Shown: one piece after another, positions 1 to 8,812 of the stretch | Position numbering within the stretch: position 1 is the stretch's first letter | How the letters are laid out: every line of letters starts with the position of its first letter | DNA from: Sulfolobales archaeon HS-7 | GTDB lineage: Archaea; Thermoproteota; Thermoprotei_A; Sulfolobales; Sulfolobaceae | Direction of reading: 5' to 3' | DNA: 64,000 bases | Assembly (NCBI GenBank): GCA_019704295.1 | Contig: AP024596.1 | Location: forward strand, 744,001-808,000 | Program-made: the position numbers and the translations under genes | The notes under the pieces: generated by a model | Told to the model about the DNA's origin: nothing | The model's database searches: none | What the model saw: the letters and a program-made list of their open reading frames with translations, nothing else

Positions 1-2
1 TT

Positions 3-308
3 GTGGGCCGCGGAGGAACCCAACGGGATTTAACCCTGAGGAAATACCAGCCTCCCGCAGCAAGGGAGTCCTAACTAGGACATATGAAGAACATATGGCA
101 ACTACAAAGAAAATTCCTCATAACCTCCGATGAGAATGATACGGTAGTTAAGGGAGCGATTCCTTAACGAAGTGGAGAGGAGGTTAGTAGAGTTGAAAAG
201 TAGACCTCCCTGGAGCAAGGGGAAGATCTGTGAAAGGCTGTCGAGATCTTCCGTTTCCGCTTAGTCAAATGGTTCCTACGACAAAAGCTGGATTATGCCG
301 CGGCCCAC
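3..308 (+). ncRNA. rnpB: RNase P RNA
   Basis: Catalytic RNA of ribonuclease P, which matures tRNA 5' ends. The two ends form a perfect 11-bp terminal helix (3-13 with 298-308, P1). The conserved regions are readable: GAGGAAATACCAGC at 38-51 (CR-I and 5' strand of P4), AGTCAAAT at 263-270 (CR-IV), and ACAAAAGCTGGATTAT at 281-296 (CR-V and 3' strand of P4); ATACCAGC pairs with GCTGG-AT to make P4. The length of about 306 nt fits crenarchaeal RNase P RNA. Its promoter lies before the window. Identification is from motif layout, not a covariance search. Confidence 0.85.
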
Positions 309-310
309 TA

Positions 311-980
311 TGAAATAATGCATTTAGTGCTTTGTGTACTTTATAGGGTAAAACGTCAAAATTTTTCCTCTTCAAACATCGTCCTTGAATACGGTTAATA
401 CTGAAAGTAGTAAAGGAGTTTTGATCTTTAGAGTACAAAGAAATACAATGTTATGATAAAGGAAGTATCGAGGGAGACAAGTACTTACGCAGTTTAATTC
501 TCGTTATAGGGATGAATTACTTTAGTAGCTTCAAGTTTTTGAAACATGTAACCTTTCGGGAAGTTGTGCTGCACTTAGTAGGAGGGTTGAGAACAGTAAG
601 GATTTAATATGGCAAACTTACCTTGCCTTAACGGGACTTTCCACCTCATTGTAGGGATTTCCTGGTTCCTACCCAGCCTTGCCCAAAGCACTTCATAAGC
701 ACTAGGGGTCGTACCTTGAAGTTAATTTGGCGTTGATATCCCACATGGGACTCCTAATTGGAGAAGAGACGTATCACATAGATCCTTGCTTAGGCATCTC
801 AGCGAAGCTTACTCTATCTATGAGTTTTATTAGGGTAGATGAGTCCTTTTTTCCATATTTTAGACTAACTACAAAGGGACTATCCATCTTTTTTGGGTCT
901 TCCGCCTTCTTTGAACCCCCATTGAAGATAAAGGAAAACTAAAGCCTCTTATAGTAGGGAAGTCGTTTTATATTGCCCTT
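311..980. other. Intergenic region without a convincing gene
   Basis: About 670 bp between the RNase P RNA and the SDR gene. The only open frame (727-942, 71 codons) has no recognisable domain and no ribosome site, so I do not call it. The stretch around 545-600 contains words such as CGGGAAGTTGTGCT that recur at 34691-34705, suggesting old insertion-element debris. No RNA structure was recognised. Confidence 0.4.
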
Positions 981-1778
981 TTATATTGCCCTAGACACCC
1001 CACCATCCACAACTATATACGTTCCAGTTATATAGTCCCCATACTCAGAGGATAAATAAGTTATCAATTTTCCTATATGTTTTTCAGGTTTGCCTAATTT
1101 CCCTACCGGGATAGGATCCACTACCATTTCTTTCCAAACCTCACTAAAAGGCCTTCCAATTTTAGTAGAATATTTCCGTAAATTTTCTACAGCACCTGTA
1201 GTTTCAAATGAGCCCATAAGGATTGTGTTAACTGTAATTCCATGCCTTCCAAGTTCTCTTGATAAGAGTTTAGTTAATTGAAGTAAGGGTGCTCTAGAAA
1301 CATCGGCTAAAACAAATATGTCGTGTGGCTCTTTTACTGTATAAGATGACAGGAAAAAGATTCTCCCCCAGCCTCTTTTAATCATATAAGGAGTGATTAG
1401 CTTAACTAATTTAATAGAACTTAACAGATAGAGGTGTATAGAATACTCCCATTCATTAATGTCGTTCTCGAAGAAAGTCGAGGGCTCAGATGGTGGATTC
1501 CCTGAATTAACCACCAGAATATCGATTCCCCCCATTTGGCTAAGTGCAGTATTAACTAATTTGTCTATAGAAGCCATGTTAGTCAAATCTACAGTATCTC
1601 CCCATACATTTTCGTTAAAATTTTTGAGTTCCTTAACTGTTTCTATAACCCTATCTAGGTTTCTACTGGATACAAATATGTAGGCGCCTTCCATTGCAAG
1701 ACTTTTCGCTACCCCTTTCCCTATGCCGCTTGTAGATGCCGTAACAAGGATTTTTTTCCCCTTAATATCAACTATCAT
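981..1778 (-). CDS. Atypical short-chain dehydrogenase/reductase (SDR)
   Basis: A 265-residue Rossmann-fold SDR, probably an NAD(P)-dependent oxidoreductase. The dinucleotide motif TASTSGIG is at residues 13-20, the NNAG position reads NSGN (91-94), the catalytic-type serines are at 144-145, and the C-terminal GTYIVVDGG ending is typical. The usual YxxxK catalytic pair is missing: the segment LADVSRAPL (157-165) has Ala and Arg at the Tyr and Lys positions. Known SDR subfamilies with Arg in place of Lys exist, so this is likely a genuine divergent branch rather than decay. It stands alone; substrate unknown. Confidence 0.8.
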   Translation of the reverse strand: MIVDIKGKKILVTASTSGIGKGVAKSLAMEGAYIFVSSRNLDRVIETVKELKNFNENVWGDTVDLTNMASIDKLVNTALSQMGGIDILVVNSGNPPSEPSTFFENDINEWEYSIHLYLLSSIKLVKLITPYMIKRGWGRIFFLSSYTVKEPHDIFVLADVSRAPLLQLTKLLSRELGRHGITVNTILMGSFETTGAVENLRKYSTKIGRPFSEVWKEMVVDPIPVGKLGKPEKHIGKLITYLSSEYGDYITGTYIVVDGGVSRAI

Positions 1779-2255
1779 TAATACGTTTCAGCGTTCTTTA
1801 TACAATTTAATTTTTTCCTTTAACGTGAAGCGGGGACATTAATGACCAGTCATAAAAGTTAACAAAAATTGGGAGGTTAGGGGGTGAAAAGTCTCGCCGA
1901 TGGAATAGTTCCTTTATTCTTATATACTTCTTCAAATTAAGAGATGTAATACCGACTCGATGTGTGAATTGTGAACCTCCTGGAAGGGAACTCTCGCCTC
2001 TTCTATAGGGGCAATGGAAGTTAGTATGTAAGCTGTATATACTACTTCTTGAGTTCCGCTCTATTTACGTGAAAATCGGTTTATACAGTCTTCGTAACTG
2101 TAATTGGAGCATACTTTTCCTTATATGGAGAGACAAAGCATTATTACATTAAAGTAATTTAGAAAACGAAGAAAATTATATATCTATATTTTTATAATAG
2201 TTAATAATATTTACCAAACTTGAGTTACAAGCAACAATAAATCTAAAAGATATTG
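1779..2255. other. Intergenic region, nothing recognised
   Basis: About 480 bp between two minus-strand genes. No open frame with family resemblance, tRNA or clear repeat was seen. The right half (2140-2240) is very AT-rich, which would fit the 3' flank of the upstream membrane protein gene. Confidence 0.3.
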
Positions 2256-4088
2256 CTAACCGTTAGAGCCTTTATTTAAGCATATCTTATCTTTATCTAT
2301 CTTTACTATTCCCTGCTTTACCCTTTCTTCCATTATAGCTTCAAGAACATCTCTCTCGAAACCTGTTTCATTAATGTTTATGCACCCTTTTTGTTGTAAT
2401 TCTTCCATTAGCCTGGTAGTAACTAGATCAAAGATGTCAGCTATCTGGACTATTTTCTCAACAGTATGATAATACTCCGACGCTCGTTTTAATTCGAATA
2501 CATACGGCTTTATCTCACCTATTTTAACACAAGGTGGTTTTTCCGAATCCAATATTGAAGTTATCAGTGTCAAAGTTGAAAGATAATTCTTTGATAACTC
2601 GGTCGGCAGTTTACTGTACACTTGCTCTAACTTACCTATAGCGTATTTTATCATGTCATTGATGAATATTATAAAAGATGTTCCCTTATAGATCTTTGAT
2701 AATGGAAGGGTCTCTATGTTAAACTCCGTTCTTAGAGTGTTTACCTTTGTCTGCTCCTCTATGTTAGTTATTGATTGTAACGAATCATATATACTATACG
2801 CGTTACTAACACATTCCTCAATAACTGGCTCGTTTTTTTCTATCATCTCTTTAATAGTATTCAGAATCTTCAAAGAATCAACGTACTCTTTATATTCCTC
2901 ATTACACCCTATTGCTGACTTAAGGACGTCTATAAGCGTTTTATACTCGTTACTTATATTTCTTGTGAAAACTTCCTCTACCTGATCTACTTTCTCGACT
3001 ATTGAAGATGCTTCTTTTAATGTAGATACTTTATATATTTCCACTTCAACTATGTTCTTTATTCCAATATTCTTAGCAATCTCAGCCCTATCCTTTAATG
3101 ATACAGATATGGTAAATACGTAATTATTGAAGTATGATAGTAAATCGCTCTCTATTTTATCATACTCCTCGCTAACTTCTTTGATACAATCGATTTTATC
3201 ACACTTTTCTAACTGATCGATTAATTTGCTTACGCTGTCTTTATACTTATCTATTTGAAACCGTGGATTGCTTATTTTATTCTCTAAGTTGTTAATAGTT
3301 GCCAGCATGTTTGTAATTTTTTCATTAATTTCTGTTTTCTTTTTATCCAATTCTTGATCCCTCTTAACTCTCTGAATGTAGTTGACATATGCATCAGGAA
3401 CTTCACCAATTAAGGCAGCTATCATAGACGCTGATAATGCAACAATAAAATTATTAGATATAATATAAATTGAGATAAAAATAGGGACTAAACCAATAAG
3501 GCTTAGATAAGACTTAAGCAAAGAAAAAATTATTATTGACGCAAAAATAGAGATTATAAATATAATAAATATAATAAGTTTAAGTGAAAATAAAAGATAC
3601 ATAAAAGGCACTAGTGATAACAGCGCATTATAAATTCTGTCCTTAACGGAGTATGAAAAAGGTAGGGTTAGGAAGTGAAATGGATATCCGCTTAAAGTTA
3701 AGATGACAGCTTCGCCTGCAAGAGAAGCCTGAGGTTTATTTAATGCGATCAGTACAATAGGTATAATTATACATAAAATTTGAAATATAATACTGCTAAT
3801 AAATAAAAAGGAGGTATAGGATGTAATTATATTTGTTTTTAAATTATATATTAAATAATACACTTCTTTAACGTCGTATATTGCTATGAGTATTGGAGTT
3901 AGTATTCGAAAAAAAGGATAGCTTAATATTATAACAATTATCCAAACTAATACTGAAAATAAACCCAATTCAGTTTGAATAACAGGATATTCTTTTAATA
4001 TATTTAGTGTGAAGAAAAAGTTTAGTATAATAAATAATATTCTTATTTCTATTTTTTTAAGATCGCTATCCGCAATAGATAAAGGCAC
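2256..4088 (-). CDS. Membrane protein with cytosolic coiled-coil/helical domain, function unknown
   Basis: A 610-residue protein I do not recognise. The first 235 or so residues hold about seven to eight hydrophobic stretches that read as transmembrane helices. They are followed by a charged, helix-rich region with a clear coiled-coil segment around 245-275 (lysine/glutamate heptads) and long helices to the C-terminus. Four CxxxC-like cysteine pairs are scattered (for example CDKIDC near 295), but there is no classical zinc motif. The last 30 residues resemble a small winged-helix or pairing segment. It is separated by about 30 bp from the thioredoxin-like gene upstream on the same strand, so the two may be co-transcribed. 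Role unknown. Confidence 0.7.
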   Translation of the reverse strand: MPLSIADSDLKKIEIRILFIILNFFFTLNILKEYPVIQTELGLFSVLVWIIVIILSYPFFRILTPILIAIYDVKEVYYLIYNLKTNIITSYTSFLFISSIIFQILCIIIPIVLIALNKPQASLAGEAVILTLSGYPFHFLTLPFSYSVKDRIYNALLSLVPFMYLLFSLKLIIFIIFIISIFASIIIFSLLKSYLSLIGLVPIFISIYIISNNFIVALSASMIAALIGEVPDAYVNYIQRVKRDQELDKKKTEINEKITNMLATINNLENKISNPRFQIDKYKDSVSKLIDQLEKCDKIDCIKEVSEEYDKIESDLLSYFNNYVFTISVSLKDRAEIAKNIGIKNIVEVEIYKVSTLKEASSIVEKVDQVEEVFTRNISNEYKTLIDVLKSAIGCNEEYKEYVDSLKILNTIKEMIEKNEPVIEECVSNAYSIYDSLQSITNIEEQTKVNTLRTEFNIETLPLSKIYKGTSFIIFINDMIKYAIGKLEQVYSKLPTELSKNYLSTLTLITSILDSEKPPCVKIGEIKPYVFELKRASEYYHTVEKIVQIADIFDLVTTRLMEELQQKGCININETGFERDVLEAIMEERVKQGIVKIDKDKICLNKGSNG

Positions 4089-4119
4089 AAAACTATTGCT
4101 TCTGATATCAAAATAAGTT

Positions 4120-4899
4120 TTATTGTGTAATTCTAGAGTTCAGTTCAGCCGTAAGCTTTTCTGAGGAGATTACCCTATTCCATATCTCATCATAATTATC
4201 AAAAAGGTATTGGTAAGCGTCCTTGATCCTTTTCATTACTATAGTATCGGAAAGGGGGTATATCCTTAAACCTACTCTTCCCACCGCCCCACTACTTATC
4301 ATCATCCAATGAGAGAAAATCTCTAGCGGATAGAGACGCTTGATGTCATAGGCACCCAATGGAACGGAATATAGCCAATATAATTCCCTTACAAAATTTG
4401 TAACAATATTTCTAATTAATGATGGTTTCCATTTTTCAAATATTTCATTACTATGTTCTTTTACATATTTAACTATTTCTTCATACTTTTTATTGCCTTG
4501 AGGATCCGATGCTAATCCGGTAATAGCTAAAACGAAGTCCTTTTGTTCCAAGAGCGATAATAAATTTCCAGATACGTACAACCAACAGCTTGCAGCAAAC
4601 GAGTCGAATATTCCCTCCTCCATTTTCTGAATTGCCTCCTCTATAGTCACTGTGTTAGTGTGAACAGTGCCTTTTATTATAACCTCCTTCAACTCATCGA
4701 AGTTTACCTTCCCGCTCCATATCAATTTCCCATTTATGAATACCGAAGGAGTAGATAGAACACCCCTTTCAAAAGCTATAAAGGGATATTGCTCAGTATT
4801 TACCAGCTTGATTTTATCTATAAGTCCCTCTTCCTTTAACATTGATAAAAGAATAGCGCATTCAGAACACTTACTATGGGTAAATATTTCTATTTCCAT
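4120..4899 (-). CDS. Thioredoxin/glutaredoxin-fold protein with C-terminal extension
   Basis: A 259-residue protein with an N-terminal thioredoxin-like domain of about 75 residues: beta strand IEIFTH, redox motif CSEC (11-14), and the cis-proline segment STPSVF (49-54). The remaining 180 residues are helical, contain conserved-looking aromatic residues, and are not a family I can name. The CxxC points to thiol-disulfide exchange or metal binding in the cytosol; there is no signal peptide. It sits just upstream of the orphan membrane protein on the same strand, so a shared transcript is plausible. Confidence 0.7.
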   Translation of the reverse strand: MEIEIFTHSKCSECAILLSMLKEEGLIDKIKLVNTEQYPFIAFERGVLSTPSVFINGKLIWSGKVNFDELKEVIIKGTVHTNTVTIEEAIQKMEEGIFDSFAASCWLYVSGNLLSLLEQKDFVLAITGLASDPQGNKKYEEIVKYVKEHSNEIFEKWKPSLIRNIVTNFVRELYWLYSVPLGAYDIKRLYPLEIFSHWMMISSGAVGRVGLRIYPLSDTIVMKRIKDAYQYLFDNYDEIWNRVISSEKLTAELNSRITQ

Positions 4900-5286
4900 A
4901 TATATGCTTACGATATAGCCCCAAAATAAAAGCTAACTACTATTAATTGAAGGGTCGTCCACGCGTTTATTGCAAATTATAATATTCTTGATTAAATTAG
5001 TATAGTTAAGCGTGTAATAATCCAGATATATACCAAGTAGTGCGAGGAATAAGAGTGACTGTACAGTCTTATTTCACCAAAAAATCTCACGGTTGTAAGC
5101 TAATATTAGCGTAATTTCTATATAAAATAGGATTAAGTCAACTCAAAAAGCGTGACAATATGACATGTTTAGTCAAGATAATGAATATTTTACGAGTTAA
5201 GACTGAATCACATAAGAAATTCTGAATTTATCTCATCAGTTCAAAACGAGATATATATTCCACCCTCTTACTTACTCAAAAATCCG
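4900..5286. other. Intergenic region with IS debris
   Basis: About 390 bp holding a copy of the dispersed repeat B (5062-5165) and the outer end of a decayed DDE transposase gene. No intact gene is visible. Confidence 0.5.
5062..5165 (+). repeat. Dispersed repeat B, copy 1
   Basis: Contains TTTCACCAAAAAATCTCACGG followed after about 30 bp by AATTTCTAT and AACTCAA. Close relatives occur at 18343, 28805, 37040 (inverted) and 56755. In this copy and at 56.8 kb the repeat lies next to remains of the same kind of DDE transposase, so it is probably the left part of that insertion sequence. Confidence 0.6.
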
Positions 5287-5607
5287 CTAGAGGAGGTCAA
5301 CGAACTCGTTAAAAATTATGGGCTTCTCTCCTGGTGCCTTGAAGTTAAACGAGAGGAAGTTATGTAAGTTACAGACTATGTCGGGAAGCGTGTAGATCAG
5401 GTGGAGGAAGAGCTTGTTCCTAAACCTCCTGATGAGTTCTATCCTCGCTTTCCTCGTCTTGAACCACCTTCTACACCACAACTTATATGTCTCGGTTAAG
5501 CCATAAGGATCTTCCTTAATGTTAGACATAAAGACGAAGTGTGTTGGTTTACCCTTGTGTTTCACATAAATTACGTCGTGATAGTAGAGTCTTTCGTAGT
5601 CTACCAC
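5287..5607 (-). pseudogene. C-terminal fragment of a DDE-type transposase
   Basis: A 106-residue open frame that is the C-terminal part of an IS4/ISH3-like DDE transposase. It has the segment EDPYGLTETYKL-W followed by RIELIRRFRNKLFLHLIY and ends in an APGEKP-FNEFVDLL tail. The same protein, also damaged, is found on the other strand at 57121-57420. The N-terminal catalytic part is absent and the expected Glu-containing YREK-like region is altered, so it cannot be active. The DNA after the stop codon (CTCTAGCGG-type motif) is shared by both copies and probably marks the element end. Confidence 0.6.
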
Positions 5608-5633
5608 TCCATAAGTAACATAAGTTATGTCTT

Positions 5634-5818
5634 CAACCTTCCATGGCGAAAATACGTAGCACTAGAGACGAGAATAACGAGTCCCTACAATGGTTTAGTC
5701 TTAAGAGGTGCAAGTTTGCTAAGAGCAAGAACGTCAAGAAATACAACGTTATCTAGGTACCGTTCTCGACACGTTGTTCCCATAGCTGTGTTTGAGGCGA
5801 AGCGTGTAGTGGCTTGAA
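5634..5818 (+). repeat. Dispersed repeat R3, copy 1
   Basis: About 180 bp that recurs at 11614-11800 and 33118-33300 with roughly 80-85% identity by eye. Shared words include GGTGCAAGTTTG, GAACGTCAAGAAATACAACG and GAGGCGAAGCGTGTAGTG. The open frame through this copy is not maintained in the other two. At 33 kb the repeat runs directly into a TnpB C-terminus, so it is probably a decayed internal part of an IS200/IS605-type element. Confidence 0.6.
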
Positions 5819-5839
5819 AAATTCGAGATTAGTTCTGAG

Positions 5840-5968
5840 TACACTTAATAAACTAATTTTATATTACTTCCCTATTAGTAATTAAGCGAATTTAATTCTA
5901 GAAAGACGCACTTTATAACTCTTTAGTTTATTTAGTTATTCAAATTAATTACATACTGGACATCATCA
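5840..5968 (-). repeat. MITE-like repeat A, partial copy
   Basis: Reverse-oriented copy of the end of the MITE family described at 48619 and 53692. Reading the minus strand it starts with the terminal GATGATGTCCAGTATGTAATT and continues into AATAACTAAATAAACTAAAG and GAATTAAATTCGCTTAATTAC. Only about 130 bp are present; the other end is missing. Confidence 0.65.
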
Positions 5969-6056
5969 TATGTATAGTGTGAAAAAGTGCGGTAAACCCT
6001 GTACGTCAATGCTGAATGAAGTTTCCTCTCCCTTTAATGTCTGACCAAGTATAATG
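5969..6056 (+). mobile_element. Right-end remnant of an IS630/ISC1048-like element
   Basis: About 85 bp closely matching the right end of the IS630-family element at 30175-30257 (shared words AGTGTGAAAA-GTG, ACGTCAAT-CTGA, CCTTTAA-GTCTGAC--AGTAT). It contains the terminal inverted repeat but none of the transposase core. It begins exactly where the MITE repeat ends, so one element probably inserted into or recombined with the other. Confidence 0.65.
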
Positions 6057-6183
6057 TTTAAAAAATGTATCGTCTCAGTTATTGAAATTCCTTATTAAGC
6101 TCATTCTTATAATCAATGCGAGATGAATGTTTAAATCTAAACTTAACTAACTTTAAAGGTTTTAATCCGCTACATCTATATTC

Positions 6184-6402
6184 ATGGAAAACAATGACCT
6201 TCGAGGTACTACATGCGATCAATTTATAGTAACTCTCTCTAAAAGACTATTAGCATTAAAACCTGGTGAAAGCATTTCAATAATAGCTGATAAAGATAGA
6301 ATTTTCTGTATGCATATGGTTTTAAAGAATTCCCCTCGTTTTATTTATAAAGCGGATACTAAGGAAGCGTATGCCGAAATAACTATAAAACGATTAAGGT
6401 GA
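6184..6402 (+). CDS. TusA/SirA-like small protein
   Basis: A 72-residue protein with the TusA fold signature: DLRGTTCDQF near residues 5-14, a helix, then LKPGESISIIADKD, the central strand, and a C-terminal strand ending in ITIKRLR. TusA proteins carry persulfide sulfur on the cysteine of a CPxP motif for tRNA thiolation or sulfur oxidation. Here the cysteine is kept, but the first proline is Asp and the second Phe (CDQF). The function could be sulfur transfer or a divergent regulatory role. It lies upstream of orc1 on the same strand with about 170 bp between them. Confidence 0.6.
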   Translation: MENNDLRGTTCDQFIVTLSKRLLALKPGESISIIADKDRIFCMHMVLKNSPRFIYKADTKEAYAEITIKRLR

Positions 6403-6575
6403 GAGTTAAACAGTATTAAGGTTTTAATGAAAGCTAAAAACTTAATTCAAGAATTACAAGCATGGCTGAGGCCTGAGGATTAAATCAAATACTACGAAAT
6501 TGTAGCAAGCCCAAACTTCGTCGCACTTTAAGTGTTATGGTTTATTTCCTATCATCTAAAAAATATAACAGTTGT

Positions 6576-7769
6576 ATGAGTGACATAATAGACGGCATAA
6601 TTGAAAGGGCTGAAAACTCTAGGATCTTCCGAAATAAGGAGGTATTAAGGCCTGATTATGTTCCTGGGGAACTTCCACACAGAGAAGAACAAATCAGAAG
6701 ACTTGGGACAATTCTCGTAACCTTACTTCGTAAGGAGAGGCCAAGTAACGTATTTATTTACGGGTTAACGGGGACGGGAAAAACTGCGGTTAGTAAGTTT
6801 GTACTTAACAGTTTGCATAAAAGAGGTAGCAATAGTTTTAAATATGTATATATAAATACGAGGCAAAGTGATACGCCTTACAGAATCCTTGCTGATATAA
6901 TAGAAACTTCCGGATTGACGGTACCGTTCACGGGTATATCTACAGCAGAACTTTACAGAAGGTTGGTTAAAGTTGTTAGACAAGAAAATAGAATAATCGT
7001 TCTTGTCCTTGATGAGATTGATACAGTCGTTAAAAAGCATGGAGATGAGGTTCTTTATAGATTAACTAGAATTAATGAGGAGCTTTCAACATCAAAATTC
7101 ACGATAATAGGAATTACGAACGATATTAATTTCGTGGACTTACTCGATCCACGTGTCAAAAGCAGTCTGGGTGAGGAGGAGTTAGTTTTTCCTCCCTATA
7201 ATGCATCCGAATTAGAAGACATCCTCTCAAGAAGAGTAAGGGAAGCCTTAAAGGAAGGAACGTATTCTCAGAACGTTATATCATTATGTGCTGCATTAGC
7301 CGCAAGAGAACATGGTGATGCTAGAAGAGCCCTAGATCTTATTCGTGTATCAGCAGAAATTGCTGAGAGAGGAGGTAAAAATCAGATTGCTGAAGACGAT
7401 GTATATCTTGCTAGAAACGAGATTGAAAGGGATAGAGTTACAGAAGTTTTGGAAAGTCTTCCATTTCACTCTAAGTTAGTCCTGATAGCGATAATTAAGG
7501 GATTGGAACAGAGAAAGCAATTGATTACGGGAGAGGTATACGATATTTACAGAAGATATGCTAAACGACTAGGTCTAGAGAGTATATCCCAAAGAAGAGT
7601 AAGTGACATAATAAATGAACTGGATATGGTAGGTCTGATAAACGCTAAAGTGATTAATCGTGGGAGATATGGGAAGACGAAGGAAGTTACAATAACGAAA
7701 GAGATAAGGGATGCTGTAGCAAAAGTAGTTATTAATGATGAGAAACTTGCTAGTGTCTGGAGTGGATGA
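6576..7769 (+). CDS. orc1: Orc1/Cdc6 replication initiator
   Basis: AAA+ initiator that binds origin recognition boxes and recruits the MCM helicase. From this start the protein has 397 residues: the family N-terminus with [13 protein letters not shown] (25-37), Walker A GLTGTGKT (63-70), Walker B VLVLDEID (about 135-142), [11 protein letters not shown] as sensor 2, and a C-terminal winged helix. The frame is open to an earlier ATG at 6537, but family alignment begins at [11 protein letters not shown], so I chose 6576; neither start has a strong ribosome site. It is probably the Cdc6-1 type that usually sits beside oriC1; no ORB was found directly upstream, but three lie at 14.7-15.0 kb. Its 3' end overlaps the DUF99 gene. 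Confidence 0.9.
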   Translation: MSDIIDGIIERAENSRIFRNKEVLRPDYVPGELPHREEQIRRLGTILVTLLRKERPSNVFIYGLTGTGKTAVSKFVLNSLHKRGSNSFKYVYINTRQSDTPYRILADIIETSGLTVPFTGISTAELYRRLVKVVRQENRIIVLVLDEIDTVVKKHGDEVLYRLTRINEELSTSKFTIIGITNDINFVDLLDPRVKSSLGEEELVFPPYNASELEDILSRRVREALKEGTYSQNVISLCAALAAREHGDARRALDLIRVSAEIAERGGKNQIAEDDVYLARNEIERDRVTEVLESLPFHSKLVLIAIIKGLEQRKQLITGEVYDIYRRYAKRLGLESISQRRVSDIINELDMVGLINAKVINRGRYGKTKEVTITKEIRDAVAKVVINDEKLASVWSG

Positions 7770-8283
7770 TGGTTTTTTCCCCATAAAGTTTAAGGGAAAA
7801 AAAGGAAAGACCGTGTTATCCTCAGTTACTTATGATGATAAAAGGGTCGTTTATATAGATCTTAACAGAATAACCGTTGATGGAAATGACGGTACAGACG
7901 CTTTCAGAACATTAAGAAAAGGAGATATAACTATTTTAGACGGGGTAATTTATGCTGGGTTTAATTACATTACTCCAGATCAAAACTATATAATTTTCTA
8001 TTCATCAAGACCTAACATAGAAAAAATTAAGGAGGCTCTCATTAAACATTTCTATAATGAAAATGAGAAAATATCATACGTGGTAAACATTTTAAACGGA
8101 TTATCTAGGATTACGACTAAATGGGGTGACGTGTTTATTTATACCGACTTAAAAATCCAAGATGCAGTAAAAATTATTGAGAAATATCAGTTTTTTTCTA
8201 TAAGACCTGAACCGTTAAGGACGGCTCATATAATTTCTAGTTCTGTAGCAAGATTTTTACTAAATAAGCATAATAGCCTCTAA
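7735..8283 (+). CDS. DUF99 (UPF0215) family protein, endonuclease dU-like
   Basis: A 182-residue member of DUF99, related to endonuclease V. It opens with the characteristic [10 protein letters not shown] (residues 7-16) carrying the acidic residues of the RNase H-like fold, and has further beta-strand segments ([28 protein letters not shown]). Archaeal relatives cleave DNA containing deaminated bases, which would fit heat-exposed DNA repair. The start overlaps the last 35 bp of orc1, so the two are likely co-transcribed and translationally coupled. The stop codon directly abuts a convergent tRNA-Gly gene. Confidence 0.75.
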   Translation: MMRNLLVSGVDDGFFPIKFKGKKGKTVLSSVTYDDKRVVYIDLNRITVDGNDGTDAFRTLRKGDITILDGVIYAGFNYITPDQNYIIFYSSRPNIEKIKEALIKHFYNENEKISYVVNILNGLSRITTKWGDVFIYTDLKIQDAVKIIEKYQFFSIRPEPLRTAHIISSSVARFLLNKHNSL

Positions 8284-8359
<76 letters not shown>

Positions 8360-8425
8360 AACTAATTATCTATGAACAAAAGTTATTTTTATGTTCTTTG
8401 GTTTCATGTAAGGATTAACCTAAAA

Positions 8426-8812
8426 CTACTTAACTAGAAGGGGAAGTAGGAATATCGCGAATAGCAGGTTAAATAACACGATTGCTGTTATAATAGTGTA
8501 TAGTTTATCTCTCTCTAAACCAAAATTTATAACAGATGCAAGCACTCTAATCACAGGAGTTGCTATTAGTACAATTAACCCGAGATATATAAGGGCAAGT
8601 CCGTCGCCTTTTAGTATAAGTGGGGGAATTTTATATACACTGGCAGTAGAAGTATTTACAATGGAATGAACTGACGCTATTTGGGATAACGAGTATCCCT
8701 GTGCTCCCCCATGAATGAATATTTCCGCAGCACCTATAGCTAGCAGTACTCCGCTGATAATCACTCCTATTCTGAGAATGTTGCCTATTACTGTATCAAA
8801 ATCTAGCTTCAT
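8426..8812 (-). CDS. DUF1634 membrane protein
   Basis: A 128-residue protein with three hydrophobic helices (about 12-32, 70-92 and 104-126), matching the DUF1634 family. Members are almost always encoded next to a TauE/SafE permease, and here the start overlaps the upstream permease gene by 4 bp (ATGA type), so the pair is translationally coupled. Probable accessory subunit of a sulfur-compound or anion exporter in the cell membrane; the transported substrate is not known. Confidence 0.75.
   Translation of the reverse strand: MKLDFDTVIGNILRIGVIISGVLLAIGAAEIFIHGGAQGYSLSQIASVHSIVNTSTASVYKIPPLILKGDGLALIYLGLIVLIATPVIRVLASVINFGLERDKLYTIITAIVLFNLLFAIFLLPLLVK

Noticed and set aside
727..942. Open frame of 71 codons in the first intergenic region
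   Set aside because: No domain pattern, no ribosome site or TATA box at a sensible distance, and surrounded by sequence that looks like decayed mobile DNA.
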